A model generated the notes under the pieces. It did not search any database, was not told the DNA's origin, and saw nothing but the letters and a program-made list of their open reading frames with translations. Of a DNA stretch of 64,000 nucleotides, positions 1 to 8,415 are shown one piece after another. Location: NCBI GenBank assembly GCA_051955985.1, contig JBQCGD010000020.1, positions 33,330 to 97,329 on the forward strand. Reading direction: 5' to 3'. The translations under genes and the position numbers were made by a program. The DNA comes from DATKPA01 sp051955985. Lineage in GTDB: Bacteria > Planctomycetota > Phycisphaerae > WQYP01. Every line of letters begins with the position of its first letter. Position 1 is the first letter of the stretch.

Positions 1-247
1 TCACCTTCATTCCCGGTGCCAAACCCAGTTCCGCAAAGCGCTTACGACAACCCGCCTCGGCAATGCTCACCCGCAGAATCCGCCCCGTCTCCCCCTCCTT
101 CAAATCCGAAAGCCGCAACGATTTCCGCGCGGATGGCACCGGTGAATGCGGCGCAACTGTTTGCTGCGTCGGAAGATGCACCGTGCGGCCCGCCGCGTGG
201 GAAGTCTCAAGCATCGAAGTCGGAGGCGTCACAAACGACCCTTTCAA
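1..247 (-). CDS. FeoA-domain protein, 3' part missing (runs off the left edge)
   Basis: Read on the minus strand, an open frame ends in an SH3-like FeoA pattern: LSDLKEGETGRILRV followed by KRFAELGLAPGMKV, which matches the family's conserved 'L..L..G..g.I' and 'kRLaeLGl.pG' segments. FeoA proteins are small cytoplasmic partners of the ferrous iron transporter FeoB, so feoB may lie just outside the window (inference). An unusual stretch of about 45 residues precedes the domain. The start is uncertain: TTG at 247 has a GGGAG three bases upstream; GTG at 232 and ATG at 214 are alternatives. The gene is cut by the window edge, so its length and C-terminus are unknown. Confidence 0.6.
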   Translation of the reverse strand, partial: MKGSFVTPPTSMLETSHAAGRTVHLPTQQTVAPHSPVPSARKSLRLSDLKEGETGRILRVSIAEAGCRKRFAELGLAPGMKV

Positions 248-351
248 GAACTCCCGAATGATAACATCTTGAGACTGGGTTTCAAGTAGGACCCCTTCCG
301 CCCAAACCGATCGGGAAAACACCTACACGCAACTCCATTTCCCACAACCTC

Positions 352-705
352 TTACGCTTCCCCATCCGTATTGAGCTTGGCGATAAAGAAAATCAGCCCG
401 GTTCCGAAGAAAACCGAGGCCACGATCACCGCGTTTGTCCCCATCCCATCCACCGTGAAATAGCACCATAAAAAGAACACAACCCCCGCCACCATCAGCA
501 GTAACGGCCAACCAAACGCCTTGACCCACCCCGGCAGAATCACCACCCCCGGATATCGTCGCGTCTGCCACACCTCCTCCCGCCGAATCTCCCACCGGCA
601 AAACGGGCACTCATCCGCCGAAATCGGCACGAAGTCAAACGGCCGCCTGCACTTAGGGCATCGGCACTGCAGAAATGTCGGTTCCTTCTCCTGGCTCACA
701 AGCAC
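352..705 (-). CDS. Small zinc-ribbon protein with two membrane segments
   Basis: The 117-residue product starts with a CRCPKC...CPFC zinc-ribbon (about residues 15-36) and has two hydrophobic helices in its C-terminal half (roughly residues 63-83 and 88-108). I do not recognise a named family; the window encodes several proteins of the same general design (16132, 50340, 60545, 61256). No Shine-Dalgarno sequence precedes GTG 705. A TAGAAT hexamer lies eight bases before the in-frame GTG at 699, so the true start may be 699 on a nearly leaderless mRNA. Function unknown. Confidence 0.75.
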   Translation of the reverse strand: MLVSQEKEPTFLQCRCPKCRRPFDFVPISADECPFCRWEIRREEVWQTRRYPGVVILPGWVKAFGWPLLLMVAGVVFFLWCYFTVDGMGTNAVIVASVFFGTGLIFFIAKLNTDGEA

Positions 706-948
706 AAATTCTAACTAAAACGTTTCGGCTGTGTGGAGTGAAAAATGGACGCTTTCCCGGCGCTTCCGGTACGTCCCGGTGCGCCCGAAGGCGTTGTCAC
801 GATTCGTGCACCGTCAGTCAATGCTTGAACAGTTTTGGGATGGTTTTGGTACGTTCCGGGGCGCTTTCGGCCCCGTTTCGGGATGGTTTTGGGTGAGTTT
901 CGGGGAGGCTTCGTGCAGGCGGGAGGGGGGCGCGGGGGGGGCGAGGGG
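706..948. repeat. Intergenic stretch with degenerate direct repeats and G-runs
   Basis: This gap between the zinc-ribbon gene and the TPR gene holds two similar copies of a GGTACGTYCCGGKGCGC word (about 770-787 and 850-866) and two copies of GGGATGGTTTTGG (about 837-849 and 882-894). Positions 920-960 carry several runs of four or more G on the + strand, a G-quadruplex-type pattern running into the 3' end of the TPR gene. Open frames across it are repeat translations and not convincing genes. Confidence 0.5.
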
Positions 949-1818
949 TTACAGCGGGGGGCGCGGCTGCAGGTGGGCGATGTGGGTGACGATACGCTCG
1001 AGCGTGGCCGGATCCCAGGTGGCGATGCCCGCATCGATGAGGTGGGATTTCGCACGGATGAAATAGTCGTGGGCAGAGACCGGGTTGTTGTCGGCAAGTT
1101 GGAGGTGGGCGAGCTCGTGGCAGGTCCAGCCGAGAAACTCATCGTTGGCGAGTTCCTCAAACGCCGGAAGGAGGAGGGTGAGGAGTTCGCGGGCTTCGGC
1201 GTTGCGTGCGAGGAGGCGCTGGGTGTGGGCGATGGCGTAGTCGGCTTTGAGCTGGGCGAGCGGGGGGCTGAAGCGGCGGTGGTAGTCGCGGGCGTGGCGG
1301 TAGGCCTCGAGGGCTTCGGCGTGCTGGTTGAGGTCCTCGTGGGTGGCGCCGAGGTTGTTCCAGAGTGCGCCGAGTTGTTCGTCCATTTTCGCGGCCTGGG
1401 CTTCCGCAATGGCGAGCTTGGACCAGGCGATTTGTTCAGGGAGTGGGGAGACGATGGCGAGCATCATGAGGGCGTCGAGGGCGCGGTCGGGGAAGTGATG
1501 GGATTTGCAGAAGTCGTAGAGGGATTTGAAGGTGGCCTGGGCGGTTTCGAAGTGGTGGTCCTTCCATTCCATGCGGCCGCGGACGGCGAGGTAGCGGGAG
1601 TAACCGCGGGGGAGGTCAGGGGAGGCGAGCTGGCGGGCGGTTTCGAGCCAGGGGCGGGCGTCTTCCTTGTGGTCGAGGGTGAGGAAGGTGCGAGCGACCA
1701 TGGCGGCGGCTTCGGCTTGTTCGGAGGGGTTTTGCGAGGTTTTGTAGAGGTGGGTGTAGGCAGCGCGGGCCTCGTCGAGTTTGTGGTCGTGGAAGAGGGT
1801 GTCGGCTGCGGCGAGCAT
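949..1818 (-). CDS. Tetratricopeptide-repeat protein
   Basis: A protein of 289 residues made almost entirely of helical pairs of TPR type, for example 'GALWNNLGATHEDLNQHAE' and 'AAADTLFHDHKLDEARAAY'. TPR proteins are scaffolds for protein-protein contacts. No signal peptide or membrane segment is visible, so a cytoplasmic location is likely. I chose ATG 1818 because GGAG sits at a suitable distance upstream and the upstream in-frame extension is repeat-like and low in complexity. The partner is unknown. Confidence 0.8.
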   Translation of the reverse strand: MLAAADTLFHDHKLDEARAAYTHLYKTSQNPSEQAEAAAMVARTFLTLDHKEDARPWLETARQLASPDLPRGYSRYLAVRGRMEWKDHHFETAQATFKSLYDFCKSHHFPDRALDALMMLAIVSPLPEQIAWSKLAIAEAQAAKMDEQLGALWNNLGATHEDLNQHAEALEAYRHARDYHRRFSPPLAQLKADYAIAHTQRLLARNAEARELLTLLLPAFEELANDEFLGWTCHELAHLQLADNNPVSAHDYFIRAKSHLIDAGIATWDPATLERIVTHIAHLQPRPPL

Positions 1819-1899
1819 TTGCGGGCTCCGGGTTGAATTGGGGATTTTAACGCGCCGGGTTTGGAAGGGATTTAGATTGTTCACAGATTCTGAAGATTT

Positions 1900-2068
1900 T
1901 TGGAGCTGCGAGGGGGTGGGGGGACGGAAACACGAAGAGCACGAAGGACGCACGAAGAGAGGAAGAGGTCCGTGCGAAAAGGAGATGAGATAGGCGTGGA
2001 GCGTCTGCGTTTGCTGGTCGTTTTTTTTACCACAGAGTCACAGACGGTACCGAGTGCGCACAGAGGAG
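1900..2068. repeat. Intergenic word repeats (CACGAAG type and CACAGAG type)
   Basis: Positions about 1929-1958 contain repeated ACGAAG words (acacgaagagcacgaag and a further cgcacgaagag). Positions about 2030-2068 contain accacagagtcacagac and a gcgcacagaggag stretch. Similar words occur at 31422-31487 and 40361-40392. Nothing coding is visible in the gap 1819-2084. Confidence 0.55.
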
Positions 2069-2084
2069 ATGGATCGGAAAGTTA

Positions 2085-3044
2085 TCAGTCGACTTCGACT
2101 CGCACTTTGAGCGGCCAGGCGGGGCAGGTCTGGCAGATGAAGAGCATGACGTCTCCGTGGATGCCGAAGCCGAGTTCCCAAGGAGCGCCTGCGTGAGACC
2201 GGCGTGCGACACATTCCTGCCAGTGGGGACGGTCTTCGAGAGGCATCCAGCGGCGCCAGGATTGGAGGGTGCCTTCGGAGTCGGAGAGGCGGAAGAGGAG
2301 GTCCATGGGGTGTCCGTGGTCGCAGCGTGGGGGCGATTTGGTGTGATGCCATAGGGGATGGCCGCCGATTTTTGTGCCGGGCGATGTGCTCAATTCCGAC
2401 TGGTACAACGTGGGCGCGTCGAGGCGTCCATGAAGCTGGCGACGGTCGTTGAATTCGGGTGTATAGGGGAGGAGGGTATTGTCGAGGATCTGTTCCTCCT
2501 CGGGAGTCAGGTCCTGGATGTCGGGGAATTCCTGGACGCGCTCGGGGAAGAGCAGGCATTCGGGGGGAATGAGGGCGGTGCGGACTTCGTCGAGAGGGAT
2601 GCGGATGCCGCGACTTTGTGCGATAGCGACGGCGGCTTTGACATCGCGCTCGGTTCGCCATGGGATGGATGGCGGTTGGGGATGGGAAGATCCAACGGTG
2701 AGGTTGGTTCGCCAGGTGGCGTGGATGTGGGGAATGGGTGGAAAGGCGTGGTATTCCGGGCACCAGAGGAGTTGGAAGAGATCGGTATCGGGTTTGAAGG
2801 GAAATTCTGGGACATCGCTTTTTCGGAGTTGGAGGATGGGGGCGAGCGGCTGGTGATGTTCGGGGCAGGAGGGCCAGGGGTCGGCGTCAGGCCAGAGGAA
2901 GCGACCGCCGAGCTTGCTGATGTCGGCGGGCACGGGGACATCGGCGATGCGCGGATGGAGGAGGACGGCGGTTTTGGCGCGTGTGCTGAGTGTGGGCAGA
3001 AGTTCGAGAACGTTGAGGCATGGCGGCGGCGTTGTTCTGGACAT
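2085..3044 (-). CDS. DUF1963 (YwqG-like) family protein
   Basis: The 319-residue product resembles DUF1963/YwqG proteins in its 'LGGRFLWPDADPWP' segment near the N-terminus, a following block in which prolines and hydrophobic strands alternate, and a 'TKIGGHPLWHH' segment in the C-terminal half. Members of the family have no settled function. ATG 3044 is preceded by GGAG with seven bases of spacing. No signal peptide is visible. The upstream extension of this frame is not coding-like. Confidence 0.75.
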   Translation of the reverse strand: MSRTTPPPCLNVLELLPTLSTRAKTAVLLHPRIADVPVPADISKLGGRFLWPDADPWPSCPEHHQPLAPILQLRKSDVPEFPFKPDTDLFQLLWCPEYHAFPPIPHIHATWRTNLTVGSSHPQPPSIPWRTERDVKAAVAIAQSRGIRIPLDEVRTALIPPECLLFPERVQEFPDIQDLTPEEEQILDNTLLPYTPEFNDRRQLHGRLDAPTLYQSELSTSPGTKIGGHPLWHHTKSPPRCDHGHPMDLLFRLSDSEGTLQSWRRWMPLEDRPHWQECVARRSHAGAPWELGFGIHGDVMLFICQTCPAWPLKVRVEVD

Positions 3045-3337
3045 GTGGATCTCCGGGGGCGACCCGGGGATTTTAACGTGTGACGATCGAAAAAAATTTT
3101 TTGTCCACGATTGCTCAGATTTTTGGCGCATTACGAGTTTGTGGTGGGCGGGTGCCGGCCTTTTGCGCGGCGGCTTGGCTGGTGGGAGGGTTTGATTCGA
3201 GCACGGAGAGGAAGGCGGACATGGTGGGGAGGATTTGAAATTTGAAATTTCAGAAGGGGGAGCACGGGGAGATGACGATCGTGGGACACGGATTTAAATC
3301 CGTCGGCTTTGGGGGCAGTAGGAGATGAGGATGAGGA
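3045..3337. repeat. Intergenic region with TTTGAAAT word repeat and a perfect palindrome
   Basis: Positions 3235-3251 carry gatttgaaatttgaaattt. A perfect 16-base palindrome, ACGGATTTAAATCCGT, occupies 3288-3303, just beyond the 3' end of the PEP-CTERM gene that ends at 3338, where it could act in transcript ending. No gene is visible in the rest of the gap. Confidence 0.5.
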
Positions 3338-4501
3338 TTACGACGAGATGGGTCGGCGGCGTTTGAGGAGGAGGGATCCGGCGGCGAGGGCGATGAAGGA
3401 GAGAGTGGCGGGTTCGGGGGTAGGGATGAGGACGAAGGCGTGGTCCTGGCCGTTGATTTTGCCGTCTCCGACGATGACGCCGCTGTCGTTGATGGCGGTG
3501 GCTTCATAGAGGTGCCAGGGGGAACCGGCGGGGAGGAGGTCATTGAGGTCGATCATGGGGCCGGTGAGGTTGATGAGGAAAGCGTCGGTGGGGCCGGAGG
3601 AGGAAATATTGGATTCACCGACGGTTTGGCCGAGATTGTTGATGGCGAGAGCGGAACTGGAGGTACCGCCGGGGAGTGTGCCGAGGTCGGTATCGGGGGT
3701 GATGGCGCCGGTGGGGGAGGTGCGGAAGGCGTGTGTGGCACCGGAGGCGGTATTGGCCCAGCCGACGACGAGGCCGGAGTCGTTGATGGCGTTGGCGGCG
3801 CTTTCGAGTCCGCCGAGTGTGCCGAGGTCGGCAGCGGGGTCGCTGAGGTCGCCGGTGGCGGAGATGCGGAAGGCGTGGGGGAAGCCGCGGGAGTTTTGGG
3901 ATTCACCGGCGACCTGACCGGAGGCGTTGATGGAGGAGGCCTGGCTGTTGGCGCCGCCAGGTAAGACGCCAAGGTTGGATCCGGGATCACCGACCCTTCC
4001 GCCGGGGCTGATGCGGAAGGCGCGGGCGCCGGAGGTGGAGTCGGACCACCCAACGACCTGTCCGGCGTTGTTGATGGAGGCGGCGGCGCTTTCATATCCA
4101 CCGGTGAAGGTGCCGAGATCGGTGAGAGCGGCGTCGCCGGGGGCGAGGATGAAGGCCTGGTTATGGCCGGGGGGAATGGTCGCAGCGCCGACGATGACAC
4201 CGGAATCGTTGATGTGGCTGGGGACACTTTGGTAGCTGTAGGGGCCGAAAGTGCCGATGTAGTTGAAGTAGCCGAGTGTTTGTCCTGGCTTGGTGATGAA
4301 ACCGAGTTGCTGGATAGGCCCGGCAGGGATGACCCAACCGGTGACGTGGCCGGAGGCATTGATGCCGGTTGCGGCGCTGTAGAACTCGCCGGGGTAAGTG
4401 CCGAGGTCGAGGATGGAGTAGGACTGTGCGGCACTGGCGGGGGGCGTGATGGCGAGGGAGGCGAGGAGCGCGAGGGCGGTTAAACAGGTGGTGTGTCGCA
4501 T
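3338..4501 (-). CDS. HAF-repeat PEP-CTERM exported protein
   Basis: A 387-residue exported protein. A signal peptide covers about residues 1-26 (MRHTTCLTALALLASLAI then a PASA cleavage region). The body is a string of HAF-type repeats, each near 45 residues, with the recurring pattern 'AFR-(I/T)SP...DLG-LPGG...A-xIN-xxGxVVG-S'. The C-terminus is a PEP-CTERM sorting signal: TPEPATLS, a hydrophobic helix, then KRRR (about residues 361-384). By family knowledge such proteins are processed by an exosortase and reach the cell surface or matrix; no exosortase gene is in this window. ATG 4501 has GGAG eight bases upstream. Its neighbour at 4839 has the same type of C-terminus. Confidence 0.9.
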   Translation of the reverse strand: MRHTTCLTALALLASLAITPPASAAQSYSILDLGTYPGEFYSAATGINASGHVTGWVIPAGPIQQLGFITKPGQTLGYFNYIGTFGPYSYQSVPSHINDSGVIVGAATIPPGHNQAFILAPGDAALTDLGTFTGGYESAAASINNAGQVVGWSDSTSGARAFRISPGGRVGDPGSNLGVLPGGANSQASSINASGQVAGESQNSRGFPHAFRISATGDLSDPAADLGTLGGLESAANAINDSGLVVGWANTASGATHAFRTSPTGAITPDTDLGTLPGGTSSSALAINNLGQTVGESNISSSGPTDAFLINLTGPMIDLNDLLPAGSPWHLYEATAINDSGVIVGDGKINGQDHAFVLIPTPEPATLSFIALAAGSLLLKRRRPISS

Positions 4502-4775
4502 GGTGTTGACTCCCGATGCTGAAAGGGTTGTGGGGTGGCGCGGTGATGGAAGAGGTTTATAAATCACTCCAAGCCGCGACTTCTCCCTTTGACGTGACGG
4601 AACGATTATGAATCGGGAATGGGGAGTCGTCAAAAAAAATGTGGGTGTGTGAAGTCGAAGGGGGAGTGTTTGGGATCCATGTATCGCCGCCGCACATGAA
4701 ACCACGCACACACGCCTACATACAGGAAGTGGTCTTTTCATTGTGTTCGATGCACGCGATCGTGATCGAGGAGAT

Positions 4776-4810
4776 GGGCACTGCGGTGCCCCCGGGTCGA
4801 CACGACCCGG
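4776..4810. repeat. Two adjacent hairpins between PEP-CTERM genes
   Basis: GGGCAC-tgcg-GTGCCC (4776-4791) is directly followed by CCGGGTCG-aca-CGACCCGG (4792-4810). They lie between the second PEP-CTERM gene (stop at 4839) and the first (start at 4501). They could end or stabilise the upstream transcript; there is no T-run. Confidence 0.5.
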
Positions 4811-4838
4811 CTCTGTGGGGTGGGGGGTTCGATTGGAG

Positions 4839-5420
4839 TTACGATTGGCGACGGCGTTTTAGCAGGAGTCTTGCGGCAGCGCATGCGGTGAGGGAGGCGG
4901 TGGCGGGTTCGGGGGTGGCGGTGATTGTTGGGAGGACGTTGAGGGTGAAGGAGGTGGCTTCGGTGAGTTCGGGGGTGCCGGCGTAGGCGTAGGAGGTGGT
5001 GGTGGGGTAGTAGCCGAAGTAGATGGGGGAGTAGCCGGCCATTGTGGCGGGGGTGTCGGCGGAGGTGAAGGAGAAGCCGGGGAGGGATTGGCCGGCGGGG
5101 AGGGGGGTGTTGGCGATCCATTGGATGGAGTAGCCGTCGCCGTAGTAGGAGTAGGGGTCGTTGATGATGTTGGCGGTCCAGCCGGCGGGGGATTGGACGT
5201 TGAGGGGTTGGGAGGGGAGAAAGTCGAGGCCGGGGACCCAGGCGAACCAGAAGGAGCCGACGTTCGTCGTGCCGGTGTTGTGCAGGGTGATGTCGTATTG
5301 AAAGGAGGTGTCCGTGGGGCTGGAAATCGGCAGGATGGTGCCGTCGGCCTGAAGTGAGGCGAACGCGGCACCGGCGGGGAAGAGGGCGCAGAGAATCGCA
5401 ACGGCAATGCGTTTGTTCAT
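4839..5420 (-). CDS. PEP-CTERM exported protein
   Basis: A 193-residue protein with a signal peptide (MNKRIAVAILCALFPAGAAF, cleavage near residue 21), a beta-rich middle rich in Tyr, Ser and Thr, and a C-terminal sorting signal: TPEPATAS, hydrophobic segment, KRRR. The middle resembles many planctomycete surface proteins of unknown role. GGAG precedes ATG 5420. It lies in tandem with the HAF-repeat protein and downstream of the anti-sigma factor gene, but it has its own leader, so membership in one operon is not shown. Confidence 0.85.
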   Translation of the reverse strand: MNKRIAVAILCALFPAGAAFASLQADGTILPISSPTDTSFQYDITLHNTGTTNVGSFWFAWVPGLDFLPSQPLNVQSPAGWTANIINDPYSYYGDGYSIQWIANTPLPAGQSLPGFSFTSADTPATMAGYSPIYFGYYPTTTSYAYAGTPELTEATSFTLNVLPTITATPEPATASLTACAAARLLLKRRRQS

Positions 5421-5574
5421 GATTTTCTCCCACGGGTTGAAGTTCCGCTGGGGAGTGCCGCCACAGGGGGGGGATTATTCGGTCCGTCTGAAAATTTTAT
5501 GGGGAGGGATCTTCGGGGGCTGTCGCGCCAGGGAACGGGCGTTCTCTCCCGCTGGCGGCGATGCATGCACCGGT

Positions 5575-6411
5575 TCAATCGAAGAGGGCGGCGTTGGATT
5601 TGTTGTTGGCGACGAGGGCCCACGTGCAGGGATTGCCGTAGCCGGGCCAGATCGAGACCACATGCCCGTGGCTGGCGGAGGCGAGGGTGGTGGTGAAAGT
5701 GGGGGGGAGGTGGAGCGGCTTACCATCGAACTGATAGAGCGTGAAGGTGGAGGAGCCGTTGGTCCAGCGGGTGAAGGCGGCGTGGGTGGCACCGAAGGCC
5801 GCGACGCCGCCGCCCAGGAGGGTGAGCGGCTTTTTGGGTGCAGGCACGATGGGGGGGAACGGCATGTCGTACGGCTTCATGGCGGAGGTGAGGGCTTCTT
5901 CGACCGCGTGCGGGTCGCCGGAGGTGATGGTCAGCGGCGGCGGGGCGTCGTGGAGTGCTTCGGCGAGGTCGGCGATTTCCACGGCTTTCGGGGCGGCAAG
6001 GGCGAACGACTGGGGCGTGGTGTCCGACCGCGGCATGTTCCAGATCGCGATCCCCGCGAGCGGGAGAAGGATCAGAAGGCAGGCGGCATACAGGCGGAAA
6101 CGGCGCGGCGAGATCCTGGCCAGCGGCGTGCGCGCTGCTGGCTCGTCGAGGGCGACCGAGGGCGTGCCGGCCGCAGCCGCCGGCGCATCCGGGATTCGAA
6201 GGAGCCTGGACTGAAGATCCGGCGGAACTTCCACTTCCGGAAGCGAGCCGTAGAGGAGGTCGGTTTCGTGCATCATGTGCCTCCACATGGCGCGCTCGGC
6301 ATCAGGCAGGGAGGCGAGTTCCTGCTCGAGGTCGGTGCGGCGTGGGTCGCCCGGGGGCAGGGATGCAAGTTCGAGGAGGCGGGCGAGAGAGGGATCGAAA
6401 GGTTCAGTCAT
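5575..6411 (-). CDS. Membrane-bound anti-sigma factor of the adjacent ECF sigma
   Basis: A 278-residue protein with a cytoplasmic N-terminal region, one membrane helix at about residues 105-126 (YAACLLILLPLAGIAIW) and a C-terminal periplasmic domain. The order is typical of anti-sigma factors that hold an ECF sigma factor at the membrane. I see no clear HxxxCxxC zinc motif, so it is not a classic ZAS protein; the N-terminus has H45 and H48 but no matching cysteines. ATG 6411 overlaps the end of the sigma gene by eight bases, which implies translational coupling. The periplasmic part is of unknown type and may be the sensor. Confidence 0.75.
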   Translation of the reverse strand: MTEPFDPSLARLLELASLPPGDPRRTDLEQELASLPDAERAMWRHMMHETDLLYGSLPEVEVPPDLQSRLLRIPDAPAAAAGTPSVALDEPAARTPLARISPRRFRLYAACLLILLPLAGIAIWNMPRSDTTPQSFALAAPKAVEIADLAEALHDAPPPLTITSGDPHAVEEALTSAMKPYDMPFPPIVPAPKKPLTLLGGGVAAFGATHAAFTRWTNGSSTFTLYQFDGKPLHLPPTFTTTLASASHGHVVSIWPGYGNPCTWALVANNKSNAALFD

Positions 6412-6958
6412 GGCCGCCCTCCTGTTTGACGGCAGCCAGCGGGGAAGCGGATGGGCCCAGAGCAGCGCGAAGGAGTTGTCGGGCGCGATCGAGCCGGGAG
6501 AGGACGGTGCCGAGAGGAATGTTGAGGGCGTCTGCGGTTTCGCGGCATGTGTTACCTTCGAGGAAAACCATGAGGAACGTTTCGCGGATCCTGGGGGCGA
6601 GGGTATTGAGGGCGTTCTGGAGCAGCTCCTGGTTGGCGAGGGATTCCAGCGGCGAGGTGACTTCGGGAGCGGGCTGGGCATCGAGGGTGTCGGCGTCGTG
6701 GGAGGTGCGGAGGTGATGGCCGTGGTCGCGGATGAGATGGGCGTACCGGAAACGGAGTATCTGGAAGAGCCAGGCGCGGGGGTGGTCGGGCGGCTCCTTT
6801 TTTTCGAGCGATCGCCACGCCTCGGTGAACGTTTCCTGCAGCAGGTCCTCGGCCGTTTCGCGTTTGCCGGCAAGCCGAAAAGCGAAGCGGTAAAGCTCCG
6901 CCGAGTGGGCGCGAACCCACTCTTCGTACTGCACGTAGCGCGGATCGGCGTGATCCAT
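6404..6958 (-). CDS. ECF-family RNA polymerase sigma factor
   Basis: A 184-residue sigma-70 protein of extracytoplasmic-function type. Region 2 is at about residues 20-47 (ELYRFAFRLAGKRETAEDLL then QETFTEAW) and region 4 at about residues 117-165, with a helix-turn-helix around 'TCRETADALNIPLGTVLSRL'. It directs RNA polymerase to a dedicated promoter set in response to a signal released by the downstream anti-sigma factor. ATG 6958 has a GGGTGG stretch upstream. It is divergent from the methyltransferase gene at 7106. Its targets are unknown; the nearby PEP-CTERM genes are candidates. Confidence 0.92.
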   Translation of the reverse strand: MDHADPRYVQYEEWVRAHSAELYRFAFRLAGKRETAEDLLQETFTEAWRSLEKKEPPDHPRAWLFQILRFRYAHLIRDHGHHLRTSHDADTLDAQPAPEVTSPLESLANQELLQNALNTLAPRIRETFLMVFLEGNTCRETADALNIPLGTVLSRLDRARQLLRAALGPSASPLAAVKQEGGHD

Positions 6959-7105
6959 TGGTTTCCACCCGGTTTGCGGGGATGTTCAGGGTCCCCTGAT
7001 TCTAACGGGAAGTGCCGAAGTGGCGGGTATTTATTCGATGGGAATGGACGGGAGGCAGGATTGCACGGGTATGATGGGGGGATCGGTGTGTATTTTGAAT
7101 TCTGA

Positions 7106-8335
7106 GTGATAAGCATGGAATTACGGGATCAGGCGGCCGGCGCGGGGGAAATGGCGGAGGTGCTCGGGCGGGAAGACCTGGTGCGGGCGGTGTTTGGCGG
7201 GAGACGCCGCGGCCGGGGCGGGGGGGGAGAGTACCGGTTCGAACGGGTCGTGGTGCGGGCGATCGAACTGCGTGGCGAGCGGATGGTGCAGGTGTCGCGG
7301 TTTGATGGCAAAAAGGATTTTTCAAAAAACGTGGAGCCCGGCGAGCTGGTCGCGGAACTCGCCGATGTGCTGGCGGCGGGGTTTGCGAACGTGCACGTGA
7401 CGACGCGCGGCGAGGAAATTGATTTTCGCCTCACGAAAAAGGGGCAACTCCAGGTGGGCCGGAGAAAGCGGGAGCCGGCGGCGGCCGGAGCGGAAAGGGT
7501 CGAAGGGCACAACCGCGTGAAGGAGGTTCCGCTGCCCGAAGGCAAGGCCGATCACGTGCTGCAGGCGATGGGAATCATGACGCGCGAGCAGACCGTCCGG
7601 CCGACGATGCGGGCGAAGTTCACGCAGATCAACGAGTTTCTGCGCGTGATGGAAACGGTGCTGGGAGGCCTGGAGATGGAGGGGGGGCGTGAATTGCAGA
7701 TCCTGGATTGCGGGTGCGGGTCGAGTTACCTGACGATTGCCGCCCATCACTGGCTCAACGACGTGAAGCGGATCCCCGCGCGGGTCCTCGGCGTCGATGT
7801 GAACGAAGAGGTGATTCGGAAGTCCGTCGAGAAGGTGGACGCGGCGGGGGGCGAGCGGCACGGGCTTGAGTTTGCCGCCGGCCGGATCGGAAGTCTCGAG
7901 GGGGTGAAGCCGGACATCGTGCTGGCGCTGCATGCGTGCGACACGGCGACGGACGATGCGATCGCGCAGGCGATTCGCTCGGAGGCGAAAGTGCTCCTCG
8001 CCGTCCCCTGCTGCCACCGCGACCTGAACGGAAAAATCGAGGTTGCGGTGCTGAAGCCGATCGAGCGCCACGGCATTCTGCGGCAGCGTTTTGCGGACCT
8101 CGCGACGGACGCTTTCCGCGCGCTGGTGCTGCGGATCATGGGATATCGCGCCGATGTGATCGAGTTTATTTCCCCCGAACACACCGCGAGAAACCTGATG
8201 ATCCGCGCCGTGCGAACGGGCGCCGGCAGCCCCGAAGCCGCGCGGGAATACCGGGAATTCAAGGCGTTCACAGGCGTAACGCCCTACCTGGAAAAAGCGT
8301 TGGGCGAGGAGTTTGCGAAGCGCGTCGCCCCGTGA
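7106..8335 (+). CDS. SAM-dependent methyltransferase (Methyltransf_32 / METTL25-like)
   Basis: The 409-residue product has a variable N-terminal part and a Rossmann-type methyltransferase core. The SAM-binding motif I is LDCGCGSSYLT near residue 200, an acidic 'GVDVNEE' follows, and 'LHACDTATDDAI' near residue 277 and 'LLAVPCCHRDL' near residue 298 are the hallmarks I associate with the METTL25/Methyltransf_32 group. The substrate is unknown, perhaps RNA or protein. The start may be GTG 7106 or ATG 7115; neither has a strong ribosome-binding site. It is divergent from the sigma gene. Confidence 0.8.
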   Translation: MISMELRDQAAGAGEMAEVLGREDLVRAVFGGRRRGRGGGGEYRFERVVVRAIELRGERMVQVSRFDGKKDFSKNVEPGELVAELADVLAAGFANVHVTTRGEEIDFRLTKKGQLQVGRRKREPAAAGAERVEGHNRVKEVPLPEGKADHVLQAMGIMTREQTVRPTMRAKFTQINEFLRVMETVLGGLEMEGGRELQILDCGCGSSYLTIAAHHWLNDVKRIPARVLGVDVNEEVIRKSVEKVDAAGGERHGLEFAAGRIGSLEGVKPDIVLALHACDTATDDAIAQAIRSEAKVLLAVPCCHRDLNGKIEVAVLKPIERHGILRQRFADLATDAFRALVLRIMGYRADVIEFISPEHTARNLMIRAVRTGAGSPEAAREYREFKAFTGVTPYLEKALGEEFAKRVAP

Positions 8336-8359
8336 AGAGGCGGCGGCGCAGACAATGAA

Positions 8360-8387
8360 AGCGGCCTCAGCACGGGCCAAGGCCGCT
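8360..8387. terminator. Hairpin between convergent methyltransferase and NmrA genes
   Basis: AGCGGCCT (8360-8367) pairs with AGGCCGCT (8380-8387) across a 12-base loop. It lies between two convergent genes and has no long T-run, so it is a weak terminator candidate for both. Confidence 0.45.
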
Positions 8388-8415
8388 GTGGTGATCCTGG
8401 TTGCAACTTCCCGCC

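Noticed and set aside
3338..4501. Regular internal repeats as DNA repeat array
   Set aside because: They are the coding repeats of an HAF-type protein, not a separate DNA element.
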